64,000 bases of DNA from Streptomyces sp. CB01881 (GCF_002953255.1 NZ_CP026498.1:1907291-1971290); one strand, 5' to 3'; shown: positions 32,922 through 42,143, counted from the stretch's first letter. Translations and numbers: made by a program. The notes: a model not told the origin generated them from the sequence alone.

Positions 32922-35797
32922 GGGCGCTCTCCTTCGGGGTGGTGCGGTGGGAGTGGATGGTGCGGGGGTGGCGGTGTCCCGTCCGGGCGTCGGCCCGGAC
33001 GGCCGTCCGGCCACCGCCGCTCGGGGAGCTCGCCCCCTCGGTCGTCCGGGCCCTTGCCGCGGGCCCAGCCGGCCTGGAAGGCGGCCATCGCGGCGCGGGC
33101 CGCCTCCGGGTCCCGGCCTGCCGCGCACGCGCCGGCCGGGCGACGGCGGCCGGGCCGCGGCTGCGGCGGGGCCTCGCGCAACTGCGGGACCAGGCTGGTC
33201 TGGCGGACCCGCCGGGGCAGTTCGTCCGGTTCCGCGGGCCCGGCCGGCCCGGTGAGCCCGGCAGGCCCCGCGGTTCCGGCGCCCGGCCGGGCGGCGGGGG
33301 CTGCCGGCGGGCCGTCCGCCCGGGCGCCGGAGGCCCGGAACGGGACCGGGCGCAGGACCCCGGGGTCGGCGCCCCGGGCTCCGAACGGCAGCAGCGCCCC
33401 GCCTTCCGACGACGGCCCGGTGCCCGGCAGGCCGTCCACCGGGGTGGACCCGGGCCTCACGAAGACGGGCCCGGGTCCGGGCCCGGCCGACGCGGGTCCG
33501 GGCCCGGCCGACGCGGGCTCGGGTCTGCCCTCGTGCTTGGCGAACGCGTGGGGTTGCACGGCCTCGGGCCCGTCGGCCTCACCCGCGGGGAAGGCGTGTC
33601 CGGTGTGCCGGGGCCCACCGGCCGGCCGGCCGGTGGGCCCACCCACCGCCGGTTCGACGTCCAACTCCGGTACCGCCGCTGGGCGTTCCCTGCGCCTCCG
33701 CGGGCCGTCACCGGCCAGCAGGGCGGTGGGCAGCAGCACCACGGCGGTGGTCCCGCCGTAGGCGGAGGTCTGCAACGACACCCGGACGCCGTGCCGTCGG
33801 GCCAGCCGGCTGACCACGAACAGGCCGAGCCGGTCGCTGTCGAAGAGATCGGTCTGCTCGGCCGCGGCGATCCGCCGGTTGGACTCGGCGAGCACCTCCG
33901 GCCCCATCCCGAGGCCGCGGTCCTCGATCTCCAACGCGTAGCCGTTGCCGACCTGTTCACCCCGGATGCGCACTCTGGTGTGCGGCGGCGAGAAGCCGGT
34001 CGCGTTCTCGACCAGTTCGGCGACGAGGTGGGTGAGGTCGGCGACGGCCTGGCCGGTGACCGCCACGTGCGAGAGCCGGTGCACCTCGACGCGGGCGTAC
34101 TCCTCGACCTCGGAGACCGCGGCGCGCACCACGTCCAGCAGCGGGACCGGCTTGCGCCAGGCCCGGCCGGGGGCGGCACCGGAGAGGATGATCAGGCCCT
34201 CCGCATGGCGGCGCATCCGGGTGGTGAGGTGGTCCAGCCGGAAGAGGTCAGCCAGCTCGGCCGGGTCCTCGGTCCGCCTCTCCATGGCATCCAGCAGGGT
34301 CAGTTGGCGGTGTACGAGCACCTGGCTGCGCCGGGCGAGGTTGACGAACACCCCGGAGACCCCGGAGAGCACCTCGGCCCGTTCGACCGCCGCGGTGACC
34401 GCCGCCCGCTGGACGGTGCCGAGCGCGCCGTGCACCTGGCCGATCTCGTCGCCGCCGTACACCGGGGCGGACACCTCCGCGTCGATGTCCACCTCCTCCC
34501 CCGCGCGCAACCGCCTGATCGTGGCGGGGAGTTTGCGTCCGGCCAGCTCAAGTGCCGAGTTCCGCAGGCCGATCAGCTCGGTGACCAGCCCGCGCCCGAT
34601 CTGCACCGAGATCACCAGTGAGGCCACCACGCCGACCAGCCCGAGCAGCACGGCCAGCCCGGCCGGGGTGAACAGGCCCAGCGCATACGGGTCCTCCCGC
34701 TCGGACGCCGCCCGGCCCGCCGTCTCCTCGACGGCGCGCAGGTCGCGGGCGACGTTGCCGACCGTCACCGACCACCGGTCGGACGGGACGGCGGCCACCG
34801 CGGCGCGCCCGTCGGCGGCGGCGCGGACCCTGTCCTCGTAGGAGACGAGGTCCCGGTGATCCTGGCCGCCGGTGACGGCGAGCAGGGCTGCGCGGTCCCC
34901 GGGGCGCAGATCGGCGGCCGAGCCCTGCTCGAACTGGCGGCGGGCGAAGGCGGCGCCGGAGAACTCGCGCAGTTGCTCCTCGGTGAGGCCGCCGGCGAGC
35001 TGGGCGGTGCGCAGCAGGGCGTCCTCGCGGCTGAGGAGTTCACGTGAGCGGGCGAACTCCAGCAGCACCCGGGCGTCCGAGGCGACCCGGTGGTCCTGCA
35101 TCGGTGTGAGCGCGCAGGCCACCGCCAGCGCCCGGTCCACGGCGGCACCGTACGCGGCGTAGGCCTCGGGCCAGCCGACACCGCGGGCCGGCACCCGGCT
35201 GCGCAGCTCCGGCAGCGCGCCGACGGCCGCGCCGAGCGCGTCGAGCCGGGCGGTGGCCTCCGGACCCAGTCCCAGGGCGTCGGCCCGGTTGTACCCCTGC
35301 CCGTTGTCGCCCTGCCCCTTGTCGCCCTGCCCGCCGGGCCCCTGGCCGCCCGGGGCCCGGCCGCCGCCCGGCCGGGTGTCGAAGAAGAGCGGGGCGAGGG
35401 CACGGTCGGTGGCGGCGGCGGCCTCGCGCAGGGCGCTCTCCCGGGTGGCCCCGGGGGCGGCCAACACCTGTCCGGCGGCGGCGCGTTCGGCCTGGAGTCC
35501 GGCCACGGTCGCGCCGACGGGGGTGAGGACGGTGCGCTGGGCCTCGCGCAGTCGCATCAGGTCCCAGACGTCCTGGGCGGCGGTGACGCTGGCGAACCCC
35601 CAGAGCGCCAGGACGGAGACGACGGGGACCATCAGCAGCGCCACGATCCGGGCCCGCACGGTCCGGGGTCGCAGGGCGCGCAGCCCGCGCTGCCCGGGAC
35701 GGGGGCTGCGGCGGTCGGCTTCACGAGCCGGCCGGACGGGCGGCCCGGCGTGGGAACCCCGGCGGGTACCGGGCGCGGTACCGCGGCTTTCGCGCAT
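32918..35797 (-). CDS. cvnA: Conservon sensor histidine-kinase-like protein CvnA
   Basis: The 959-residue protein has a basic N-tail, a membrane segment (RIVALLMVPVVSVLALWGF) and an extracytoplasmic helical domain of about 300 residues resembling a nitrate/nitrite-sensing (NIT) bundle. A second membrane segment (LAVLLGLVGVVASLVISVQIG), a HAMP-like section and a HATPase domain follow (LVAELVENATGFSPPHTRVRI, EDRGLGMGPEVLAE, DRLGLFVVSRLARRHGVRV). No typical phosphoacceptor H-box is evident, usual for conservons. The last ~250 residues are Pro/Gly-rich and probably disordered. Confidence 0.93.
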   Translation of the reverse strand: MRESRGTAPGTRRGSHAGPPVRPAREADRRSPRPGQRGLRALRPRTVRARIVALLMVPVVSVLALWGFASVTAAQDVWDLMRLREAQRTVLTPVGATVAGLQAERAAAGQVLAAPGATRESALREAAAATDRALAPLFFDTRPGGGRAPGGQGPGGQGDKGQGDNGQGYNRADALGLGPEATARLDALGAAVGALPELRSRVPARGVGWPEAYAAYGAAVDRALAVACALTPMQDHRVASDARVLLEFARSRELLSREDALLRTAQLAGGLTEEQLREFSGAAFARRQFEQGSAADLRPGDRAALLAVTGGQDHRDLVSYEDRVRAAADGRAAVAAVPSDRWSVTVGNVARDLRAVEETAGRAASEREDPYALGLFTPAGLAVLLGLVGVVASLVISVQIGRGLVTELIGLRNSALELAGRKLPATIRRLRAGEEVDIDAEVSAPVYGGDEIGQVHGALGTVQRAAVTAAVERAEVLSGVSGVFVNLARRSQVLVHRQLTLLDAMERRTEDPAELADLFRLDHLTTRMRRHAEGLIILSGAAPGRAWRKPVPLLDVVRAAVSEVEEYARVEVHRLSHVAVTGQAVADLTHLVAELVENATGFSPPHTRVRIRGEQVGNGYALEIEDRGLGMGPEVLAESNRRIAAAEQTDLFDSDRLGLFVVSRLARRHGVRVSLQTSAYGGTTAVVLLPTALLAGDGPRRRRERPAAVPELDVEPAVGGPTGRPAGGPRHTGHAFPAGEADGPEAVQPHAFAKHEGRPEPASAGPGPASAGPGPGPVFVRPGSTPVDGLPGTGPSSEGGALLPFGARGADPGVLRPVPFRASGARADGPPAAPAARPGAGTAGPAGLTGPAGPAEPDELPRRVRQTSLVPQLREAPPQPRPGRRRPAGACAAGRDPEAARAAMAAFQAGWARGKGPDDRGGELPERRWPDGRPGRRPDGTPPPPHHPLPPHHPEGERP

Positions 35798-35898
35798 GGG
35801 TGAGGAGCCTTTCGGGCGAGGCGGGACGGGGCGGTGAGGGGGATCCGTGCAAGGGAGCGGCGGAGCGGTCCGGCGAAGGCGCGCGACGGCCGACGGCC

Positions 35899-35970
35899 GG
35901 CTTCGGGCTTCCGGCTTCGGACTTCCGGCGGCCGGCGGCCGGCTTCCGGCTTCCGGCTTCCGGCTTCCGC
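35899..35970. repeat. GGCTTCC heptamer repeats upstream of cvnA
   Basis: Four exact GGCTTCC copies occupy 35941-35968, with degenerate copies from 35899. They fill much of the 203-bp gap between the MHYT gene and cvnA, where the conservon promoter would be expected. Confidence 0.8.
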
Positions 35971-36000
35971 GGACGGCGTCGGCCGGGGCGGCCGGCCTGC

Positions 36001-36819
36001 TCAGGCCGCGCGGTGGTGCTCCCCCGGCGCCGGGCTCGCGGCCGTCGTCGGGAACTCCTCGATGGTCAGCTCACCCGCCTCCCGGTAGGCGGCACGCTCC
36101 TGGGCCGTCGGGGAGAGGGCGACGAAGGCCGAGGTGAGGAAGAGGAAGGAGCCGAGGCCGACCGCGAGCGGGAAGACGAACTCCATCGGTGCGGCCCCGC
36201 CGAGCCCGCTCCGGACGGGCTCCAGGTGGACGTGGACGGCGGCCATGCCGGTGTAGTGCATACAGCTCACCGCGAGGCCCATCACGAGTGAGGCGCCCAC
36301 CGCGGCGTACACGTTGCGGATGGTCACGGCGGCCCAGAGGGCGGCGGTGGCGGCGCCGACGGCGATCAGCACGGAGAGCGCCACCGTGCCCGGGTCGTAG
36401 TGCAGGCCGCCGTGCAGCCGCAGGGCCGCCATGCCGAGGTAGTGCATCGCGGCCACGCCGAGACCGGTGGTGAGCCCGCCCGCCAGCAGTGCCAGGCCCC
36501 GGTGCCGCCCGTAGCCGACGGCGACCGTCCCGAGCCCGGTGACCAGGACCGCGACCAGCAGGCTGAGCACGGTCAGCGGGACGTTGTAGCGCAGCTCCGT
36601 GCCGTCGACCGCGAAGCCGAACATGGCGACGAAGTGCATCGTCCAGATGCCGGACCCGATCGCGGCGGCCGCCGTGAGCAGCCAGTTCCGGCGTGAGGCT
36701 CCGGTGGCGGCGAGGCCGCGCAGGGTGCAGCGCAGGCCCAGCGCGGCCCCGGCGCACGCCACCACGTAGGAGAGCGCGGGCGTCAGCCAGCCGGAACTGA
36801 AGTGGTTCATCGTGCCCAT
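36001..36819 (-). CDS. MHYT-domain integral membrane sensor protein
   Basis: ATG 36819 has a GGAGG site. The 272-residue protein has about seven membrane helices and three MHYT-type motifs, IWTMHFVAM, VAAMHYLGMAAL and VSCMHYTGMAAV. These are proposed to bind copper and sense a diatomic gas such as O2, CO or NO. No GGDEF or kinase domain is attached, so it must signal through a partner. It is 203 bp upstream of cvnA on the same strand, making the CvnA-D complex a candidate. The soluble C-terminal tail is only about 40 residues. Confidence 0.88.
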   Translation of the reverse strand: MGTMNHFSSGWLTPALSYVVACAGAALGLRCTLRGLAATGASRRNWLLTAAAAIGSGIWTMHFVAMFGFAVDGTELRYNVPLTVLSLLVAVLVTGLGTVAVGYGRHRGLALLAGGLTTGLGVAAMHYLGMAALRLHGGLHYDPGTVALSVLIAVGAATAALWAAVTIRNVYAAVGASLVMGLAVSCMHYTGMAAVHVHLEPVRSGLGGAAPMEFVFPLAVGLGSFLFLTSAFVALSPTAQERAAYREAGELTIEEFPTTAASPAPGEHHRAA

Positions 36820-37256
36820 GGGACCTCCGGTCGACCGGTCGGGCCCGGGGGCGGTGGACGCCGGGCCCGGGCTCCCTGGGCCGGGCGGACTCCGAGTGGA
36901 GGGCATCGGGCGGTGACCGCTCCGGGCCGGTCGGGACCAGTCCGGGGGATCGATCACCCGTCATATGCCAGCCGCACGTGCGCTTCTGGTCCGGGGTGCG
37001 TGGGACGCTATCGGGGCCCCGAACGGGTTACGCGAAGATGTGAAAAGCTGCCCGTGCCGTGCGGGAGCTGTGTTCGAATGGGTTGGTCCTGTGCCCGCGC
37101 GCTCCGTCCCGCGCGCCCGGTCCCGCGCGCCGGCTCCCGCCCGCGTGACCGCTCCCGCCCAGGCACCAGGTCCGGCCCCGGACCCGGCGCGGTCCGCCCC
37201 CGGGCCGCGGCCGAAGCACGGCGGGGAACGGCGGGGAACGGACGACGACGGCCCCG
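36820..37256. other. Intergenic region between MHYT gene and P450
   Basis: The 437-bp stretch holds no convincing gene. The 36960-37090 part is less GC-rich and probably carries the promoter for the MHYT gene. The 37085-37255 part is a Cys/Pro-codon-like repetitive GC run (CGCGCCC-type) without gene signatures. Confidence 0.5.
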
Positions 37257-38621
37257 TCAGCGTGGCGCGACCCGAATCCGCATCGGGCTGTCCACCCGCA
37301 GCGTGATGCCCTGGCTGAGCGCCACCCGGCGATCGATCAGCTCGAAGTCGAAGTCGCGCAGCAGCACTCCCAGGGCGAGCACCGACTCCAGCATCGAGAA
37401 GTGCTGCCCGATGCAGGCCCGCGGGCCGCCGCCGAACGGGTACCAGGCGTACCGGTGGCGCCCCTTCTCCCGCTCGGGCAGGAACCGGTCCGGGTCGAAC
37501 CGCTCCGGCTCCTCCCAGTGGTCGGGGTGCCGGTGGGTCACCAGCGGCGCCACCAGTACCTGTGCACCGGCCGGGATGACGTGCCCGTCGATCACCGTCT
37601 CGGCCACCGCCCGGCGCCCCGTCGCCGAGGCCGCCGGGTAGAGCCGCATCGCCTCCTTCACCACCCGGGTGAGGTACGGCAGGGCGTCCAGGTCGGCGGC
37701 GGTCGGCTCGCGTCCGGCGAGCACCGACTCCGCCTCCTCCTGGGCCCGGCGCCGCTCCTGCGGGTGCCCCGCCAGCAGGTGGAGGGCGAAGGCGAGCGAG
37801 GTGGCCGTGGTCTCGTGGCCCGCCAGCAGGAAGATCAGCACCTGGTCGCGCAGCTCGGCCGGGTCCAGCCGCTCGCCGTCCTCCCCGCGCGCGAGGGTGA
37901 GCAGCGCCAGCAGGTCGTCCGACCTGCTCCCGGCGTCCGGGCGGAGGGCGCGCTCGGCGATGATCCGGTCGCAGATCGCGTAGAGGTCCCGCTGTGCCTC
38001 GGCGCCGCGCCGGTTGGCGGGGGTCGGCCAGCCTCGCGGTGTGCGGACGGGCGAGAAGCCGCGTCCCAGGATGTACTCCGCCAGCGCCGGGAAGCTGCGG
38101 CGCACGACGTCGACCGCCTCCTCCACGTCGGCGCCGAACAGGATGCGGGAGACCGTGCGCAGCGCGAACCGGGACATCTCGTCCGCCACGTCCACCACCC
38201 CGCCCGGCACCGCCCTCCAGCGCTCGGCCAGCGCCTGCGCCTCCAGGGCGATCGCATCCGCGTAGCCGTCGACCCGGCGGCGGGTGAAGAGCGGCTGGAT
38301 CAGTCGGCGCTGGCGCTGGTAGTCGCCGTCCTGGCTGGTCAGCAGGCCGTTGCCGACGCTGGTCCGCAGCTCGTCGTAGAAGGCGTGCTCCTTGCGGAAG
38401 TTGGCGGCCTCGCTGCCGAGCACCTGCTGGACGCCCTCCGGCGAGAAGATCAGGAAGAACTCGGCCCTCAGCCCGGGCGGCCCGGCGGTGATCCGGACCA
38501 CGTCACCGTAGTCGCGCCGGGCCGCCAGGTAGGTCCGCAGCGGGCGGCGGGTCAGGTCGAACATCGAGCCGATCAGCGGGAGTCCGGGCGGGCCGGGCAC
38601 CCGGGCGTTCGCGGTGGTCAT
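37257..38621 (-). CDS. Cytochrome P450
   Basis: The 454-residue protein starts with the proline-rich PGPPGLPLIGS hinge typical of class II-like P450s. The I-helix LIFLLAGHETTATSLAF is canonical (Glu-Thr), ExxR is in VVKEAMRLYPAAS, PERFDPDRFLPE follows, and haem-binding YPFGGGPRACIG has Cys403. It resembles the CYP102/CYP4-like lineage more than the short bacterial class I enzymes. The substrate is unknown and no ferredoxin or reductase gene is adjacent. It is not in the usual CvnE position downstream of cvnD. Confidence 0.9.
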   Translation of the reverse strand: MTTANARVPGPPGLPLIGSMFDLTRRPLRTYLAARRDYGDVVRITAGPPGLRAEFFLIFSPEGVQQVLGSEAANFRKEHAFYDELRTSVGNGLLTSQDGDYQRQRRLIQPLFTRRRVDGYADAIALEAQALAERWRAVPGGVVDVADEMSRFALRTVSRILFGADVEEAVDVVRRSFPALAEYILGRGFSPVRTPRGWPTPANRRGAEAQRDLYAICDRIIAERALRPDAGSRSDDLLALLTLARGEDGERLDPAELRDQVLIFLLAGHETTATSLAFALHLLAGHPQERRRAQEEAESVLAGREPTAADLDALPYLTRVVKEAMRLYPAASATGRRAVAETVIDGHVIPAGAQVLVAPLVTHRHPDHWEEPERFDPDRFLPEREKGRHRYAWYPFGGGPRACIGQHFSMLESVLALGVLLRDFDFELIDRRVALSQGITLRVDSPMRIRVAPR

Positions 38622-38784
38622 CTGGGCCTCCTCCAGTGGCGACCCATCAAAGTAACTGACGAGTAGCCATCGGTGAAGGGTGCGCGCCCGGGGTGGCCAC
38701 GGTCCTCCCGCGGCCGCCCCGTCGCACGACGCCCCGCCCTGCCCCCGCCCCGTCGGCCCACCGGATCCGCCGGAGGCGGCCCGG

Positions 38785-39852
38785 TCACTCGTACTCGGTG
38801 CCGCCCTTGCGCGTCAGGTAGGCGTCGCCGACCACCTTCGCGATCGCCCGGCCGCCCACCACCGGACTCCAGCGCTCGGTGACCGGGCGGATCACCACGC
38901 CCTCGCGAACGTGCAGTTCGCGCCCGGAGACGGTCTCCCGCCCCTGGGCGAACGCCAGCGCGGTGTCCGGATCGAACGGCCCGCGCCACAGCTCGGGCAC
39001 CACCGGCAGCTCGCCGTCCAGCAGTTCGGCGGCCGGCAGCCAGCGCAGTCGCCCCTCCACCACCGCCGAGACGTCGAACGCGGCGTAGCCGGGCAGCTCG
39101 GTGCGGCCGGACTCGCCGTAGGTGAGGTCCTGCACCCCCGCGCCGAAGACCTCGCCGAAGACGCCGACCCGCTCGGCGCCGAGCCGCTCCGCCAGCCGGG
39201 CGGCCACCTCCGGTATGCCGTGGGCGCGCACGGCCCGCCAGTAGAGGTTGTGCTCGTCCTCGGCCAGGGCCAGCCCCTGGGCGCCGATGCCCTTGGACGA
39301 GACCTGCACCTCGCCGGTGGCGGCGTGGTAGGTGACCAGGCAGCAGCTGCCGTGCAGCTTCTCGGTCAGCACGACCGGCTCGCCGGGCTCGAAGATCCCG
39401 GGAAACCGCTTGAGGTTCTCGATGTCCACCCAGGGCAGCAGGTCGGGCGCGCGGACCACCTCGCCGTTCATGGAGGTGGGGATCGGCGGCCGCCACTTGG
39501 TGACGCCCAGCAGTTCGGCGAAGTCCTCACCGCTCTCGGCGGCGGCCGCCAGGTCGGTCCCGGCCAGCGCGCCGGGCCGGCAGACGATGCCCTGCGACAG
39601 CTCGCCGCGCAGCCGGACCGCCCTGACCCGGTCGGCCTTGCTCCCGGCCAGCCGTCCGGTCAGGCCCAGCTCCTCGATCAGCTCGGCGGGCAGCACGGCC
39701 TGTTCGGGGATGTACACGGCATGGTCCCCGGTCCGGTACGCGCCCTTGGCGACCACCGCGCGGTAGAGGCCGACCTGGGCGAGTTCGAGGGCGTCCGCGT
39801 TCGGATGGGCCAGGATGATCAGCCGCTCGGCGGTGACGCGCAGTGTGGACAT
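38785..39852 (-). CDS. RNA ligase of the DRB0094 (Rnl5) type
   Basis: ATG 39852 gives 355 residues. The N-terminal ~120 form an OB-fold-like module (RLIILAHPNADALELAQVG, YRTGDHAVYIPEQAVLP). The C-terminal nucleotidyltransferase has motif I TEKLHGSC with Lys165 as the AMP acceptor, GVFGEVFGAGVQDL (motif III), EGVVIRP (motif IV) and AIAKVVGDAYL (motif V). This N-OB plus C-ligase order is that of Deinococcus DRB0094, which seals nicked RNA with 3'-OH ends. It stands alone between a P450 and modA. A role in RNA repair is likely from the family only. Confidence 0.85.
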   Translation of the reverse strand: MSTLRVTAERLIILAHPNADALELAQVGLYRAVVAKGAYRTGDHAVYIPEQAVLPAELIEELGLTGRLAGSKADRVRAVRLRGELSQGIVCRPGALAGTDLAAAAESGEDFAELLGVTKWRPPIPTSMNGEVVRAPDLLPWVDIENLKRFPGIFEPGEPVVLTEKLHGSCCLVTYHAATGEVQVSSKGIGAQGLALAEDEHNLYWRAVRAHGIPEVAARLAERLGAERVGVFGEVFGAGVQDLTYGESGRTELPGYAAFDVSAVVEGRLRWLPAAELLDGELPVVPELWRGPFDPDTALAFAQGRETVSGRELHVREGVVIRPVTERWSPVVGGRAIAKVVGDAYLTRKGGTEYE

Positions 39853-40252
39853 GGGTGTGCTCCTCCCCCTCGGCCCGGCCGGTCGGCCGGCGATGCGTAC
39901 AGGTCGTCCGCACGGGCCGCTCCCGCGACCGGAATGCGGACGGACGACGACCACTCTGGCGCCTCGGGGCCCCCGTGCGCGAAGGGTTTTCCGCCGGTCA
40001 GTGCCACGGCCGAGCCGATGGCGGACGCCGCGCGGGACCGGCGGCGGACGCGGCGCCGGGTCGGCCGCAGCGGAGCGGCACGCGCCCGGTGTTGAGGCTT
40101 CCGACAGCCCGCCGGCGACCGCCGGCACTGCTCGCCTGTGCGATGCGACAGACGATTTTCCGCTGGTATTTGCGGCACTATGATCGCTGTAACGGCCGCA
40201 GCTGCGGCAGCGTCCCCGCGCCCCTTCCGGCGCGCCCAGGAGGGGAATACCG
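39853..40252. other. Intergenic region between RNA ligase and modA
   Basis: The 400 bp hold divergent control sequence. A possible -10 (TATGAT, 40179-40184) lies 69 bp before modA, in the only AT-rich stretch (40150-40190). No clear ModE-type palindrome, riboswitch-like fold or gene was found. Confidence 0.4.
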
Positions 40253-41101
40253 ATGAGCACCCGCACCACCCACCCCCGCAGACTCGCCGTCGCCGCCGCT
40301 GCGGCCCTCGTCCTCAGCCTCGGGGTCACCGCCTGCGGCAGCGACGGCGGCACCAAGGCGTCCGGGACGTCCACGAGCACCGCGCCGACGGGTGCCGCCA
40401 CCGGCGACGCCGCCACCCCGAAGGCCACCGGCGACATCACGGTCTTCGCCGCGGCCTCCCTCAAGGAGAGCTTCACCGACCTCGGCAAGAAGTTCGAGGC
40501 CACCAACCCCGGCGCCAAGGTCAAGTTCAACTTCGGCGGCAGCTCCAGCCTCGCCACCAGCATCAACTCCGGCGCCCCGGCCGACGTCTTCGCCGCCGCC
40601 AGCCCGGCCACCATGAAGACGGTCACCGACGCGGGCGGCGCCACCGGCGAGCCCAGGACCTTCGTCAGGAACACGCTCACCATCGCCGTCCCCAAGGGCA
40701 ACCCCAAGCACCTCGCCGCCCTCAAGGACCTCGCGGCCCCGGGCGTCAAGGTCGCGCTGTGCGCCAAGGAGGTGCCGTGCGGCGCCGCCGCCCAGACGGC
40801 GCTCAAGGCGGCCGCCGTCGACCTCACGCCGGTCACCCTGGAGCAGGACGTCAAGGGCGCGCTGACCAAGGTCGAGCTCGGCGAGGTCGACGCGTCGCTG
40901 GTCTACAAGACCGATGTGAAGGCCGATGCTGCGAAGATCGACGGCGTGGACTTCCCCGAGGCCGGCAAGGCCGTGAACGACTACCCGATCGCCGCGCTGG
41001 CCAAGGCCCCCAACAAGGACGGCGCCGCGGCCTTCGTCGCCTACATCCAGTCGCCCGAGGCGCAGCAGGTGCTGACCACGGCGGGGTTCCAGGCACCGTG
41101 A
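40253..41101 (+). CDS. modA: Molybdate ABC transporter substrate-binding lipoprotein
   Basis: The 282-residue product has a lipoprotein signal with lipobox GVTAC (Cys28), then a Thr/Ala-rich linker. The ModA fold follows: ITVFAAASLKESFTDLGKKFE, FNFGGSSSLATSINSGAPADVFAAAS (oxyanion-binding Ser residues), ALCAKEVPCGAAAQ and GEVDASLVYKTDV. It captures molybdate or tungstate at the cell surface. Its stop overlaps the modB start (GTGA). Confidence 0.93.
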   Translation: MSTRTTHPRRLAVAAAAALVLSLGVTACGSDGGTKASGTSTSTAPTGAATGDAATPKATGDITVFAAASLKESFTDLGKKFEATNPGAKVKFNFGGSSSLATSINSGAPADVFAAASPATMKTVTDAGGATGEPRTFVRNTLTIAVPKGNPKHLAALKDLAAPGVKVALCAKEVPCGAAAQTALKAAAVDLTPVTLEQDVKGALTKVELGEVDASLVYKTDVKADAAKIDGVDFPEAGKAVNDYPIAALAKAPNKDGAAAFVAYIQSPEAQQVLTTAGFQAP

Positions 41102-41952
41102 GCCGTCGCACCACCCGGTCGGCCGCCGGGGTGGCAGCCCCGGCGGCCGACCTGCCGCCCCGTCGACGGCGCGCGAACCGCGTCCCGGTCACGCTGCTGC
41201 TCCCGGCGCTGCTCGGGCTGGCGTTCCTGATCCTGCCGCTGGTCGGGCTGCTGGTCCGGGCGCCCTGGAGCGACCTCTCCGACCAGCTCACCAGCACCGA
41301 GGTGTGGGACGCGCTGCGCCTCTCGCTGGTCTGCGCCACAGCGGCCACGGGGGTGTCGCTGGTGCTCGGGGTGCCGCTGGCCTGGCTGCTGGCGCGCACC
41401 GAACTGCCCGGCCGGCGGGTCGTCCGGGCGCTGGTCACGCTGCCGCTGGTGCTGCCGCCGGTGGTCGGCGGTGTGGCGCTGCTGCTGGTGCTCGGCCGGC
41501 GCGGCATCGTCGGCTCCTGGCTGGACTCCGCCTTCGGCATCACGCTGCCGTTCACCACCACCGGTGTGATCGTCGCCGAGACGTTCGTGGCGATGCCGTT
41601 CCTGGTGATCAGCGTGGAGGGCGCGTTGCGGGCCGCCGACCCGCGCTACGAGGAGGCGGCCGCCACCCTGGGCGCCTCCCGGCTGACCGCCTTCCGGCGG
41701 GTGACGCTGCCGCTGATCGCACCCGGCATCGCCGCCGGCGCCGTCCTGGCCTGGGCCCGTGCGCTCGGCGAGTTCGGCGCGACGATCACCTTCGCGGGCA
41801 ACTTCCCCGGCCGGACGCAGACCATGCCGCTCGCGGTCTACCTGGCCATGGAGTCCGACCCGGAGGCGGCGATCGCGCTCTCGCTCGTGCTGCTGGTGGT
41901 CTCGGTCGCCGTTCTGGTCGGCCTGCGCGAGCGCTGGATGCCCACGCCGTGA
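41098..41952 (+). CDS. modB: Molybdate ABC transporter permease
   Basis: GTG 41098 overlaps the modA stop. The 284-residue protein has a basic N-tail, about five membrane helices and the ABC permease EAA loop EEAAATLGASRLTAFRRVTLPLIAPGI that docks on ModC. ALGEFGATITFAGNFPGRTQTMPLAVY is the hallmark of ModB/CysT permeases. It ends WMPTP at 41952, where its stop overlaps a GTG that opens a small frame bridging to modC. Confidence 0.93.
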   Translation: MSRRTTRSAAGVAAPAADLPPRRRRANRVPVTLLLPALLGLAFLILPLVGLLVRAPWSDLSDQLTSTEVWDALRLSLVCATAATGVSLVLGVPLAWLLARTELPGRRVVRALVTLPLVLPPVVGGVALLLVLGRRGIVGSWLDSAFGITLPFTTTGVIVAETFVAMPFLVISVEGALRAADPRYEEAAATLGASRLTAFRRVTLPLIAPGIAAGAVLAWARALGEFGATITFAGNFPGRTQTMPLAVYLAMESDPEAAIALSLVLLVVSVAVLVGLRERWMPTP

Positions 41953-42143
41953 ACGCCTCCGGGTACACCTGCGCCAGCGCCTTCGTACGCGCCCTGCCGC
42001 CGTCGCCACCGCCGTCGGCACCGCTGTCGCCGACGGCGGTGGCGGTGGTGGTGGCGGACAGGGCCGGACCGGCCGGCCTCCCGCTCCGCCCCGCGCACCG
42101 TGCCCAACTCGACCACGCCCCCCACTGGACGCCCACACCGTGA
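41949..42143 (+). CDS. Possible 64-residue ORF bridging modB and modC
   Basis: The GTG at 41949 overlaps the modB stop (GTGA) and the TGA at 42141-42143 overlaps the modC GTG, so the frame is coupled at both ends. The predicted product is Pro/Ala-rich with one short hydrophobic stretch (AVAVVVADRAG) and matches no family I know. It fits a spacer born from duplication of the modB-modC junction and may be translated only to keep coupling. Confidence 0.3.
   Translation: MNASGYTCASAFVRALPPSPPPSAPLSPTAVAVVVADRAGPAGLPLRPAHRAQLDHAPHWTPTP
42004..42044 (+). repeat. 16-bp inverted repeat in modB-modC insert
   Basis: CGCCACCGCCGTCGGC (42004-42019) pairs perfectly with 42029-42044 around a 9-nt loop. 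It could attenuate transcription into modC or balance ModAB against ModC synthesis. No T-run follows. Confidence 0.7.

Noticed and set aside
36965..37306. 113-residue plus-strand frame
   Set aside because: Low-complexity Arg/Ala/Pro product running into the P450 antisense strand without a start signal.
37257..38621. P450 as the conservon CvnE
   Set aside because: CvnE genes lie downstream of cvnD; this one is upstream and separated by the MHYT gene, so the name is not applied.
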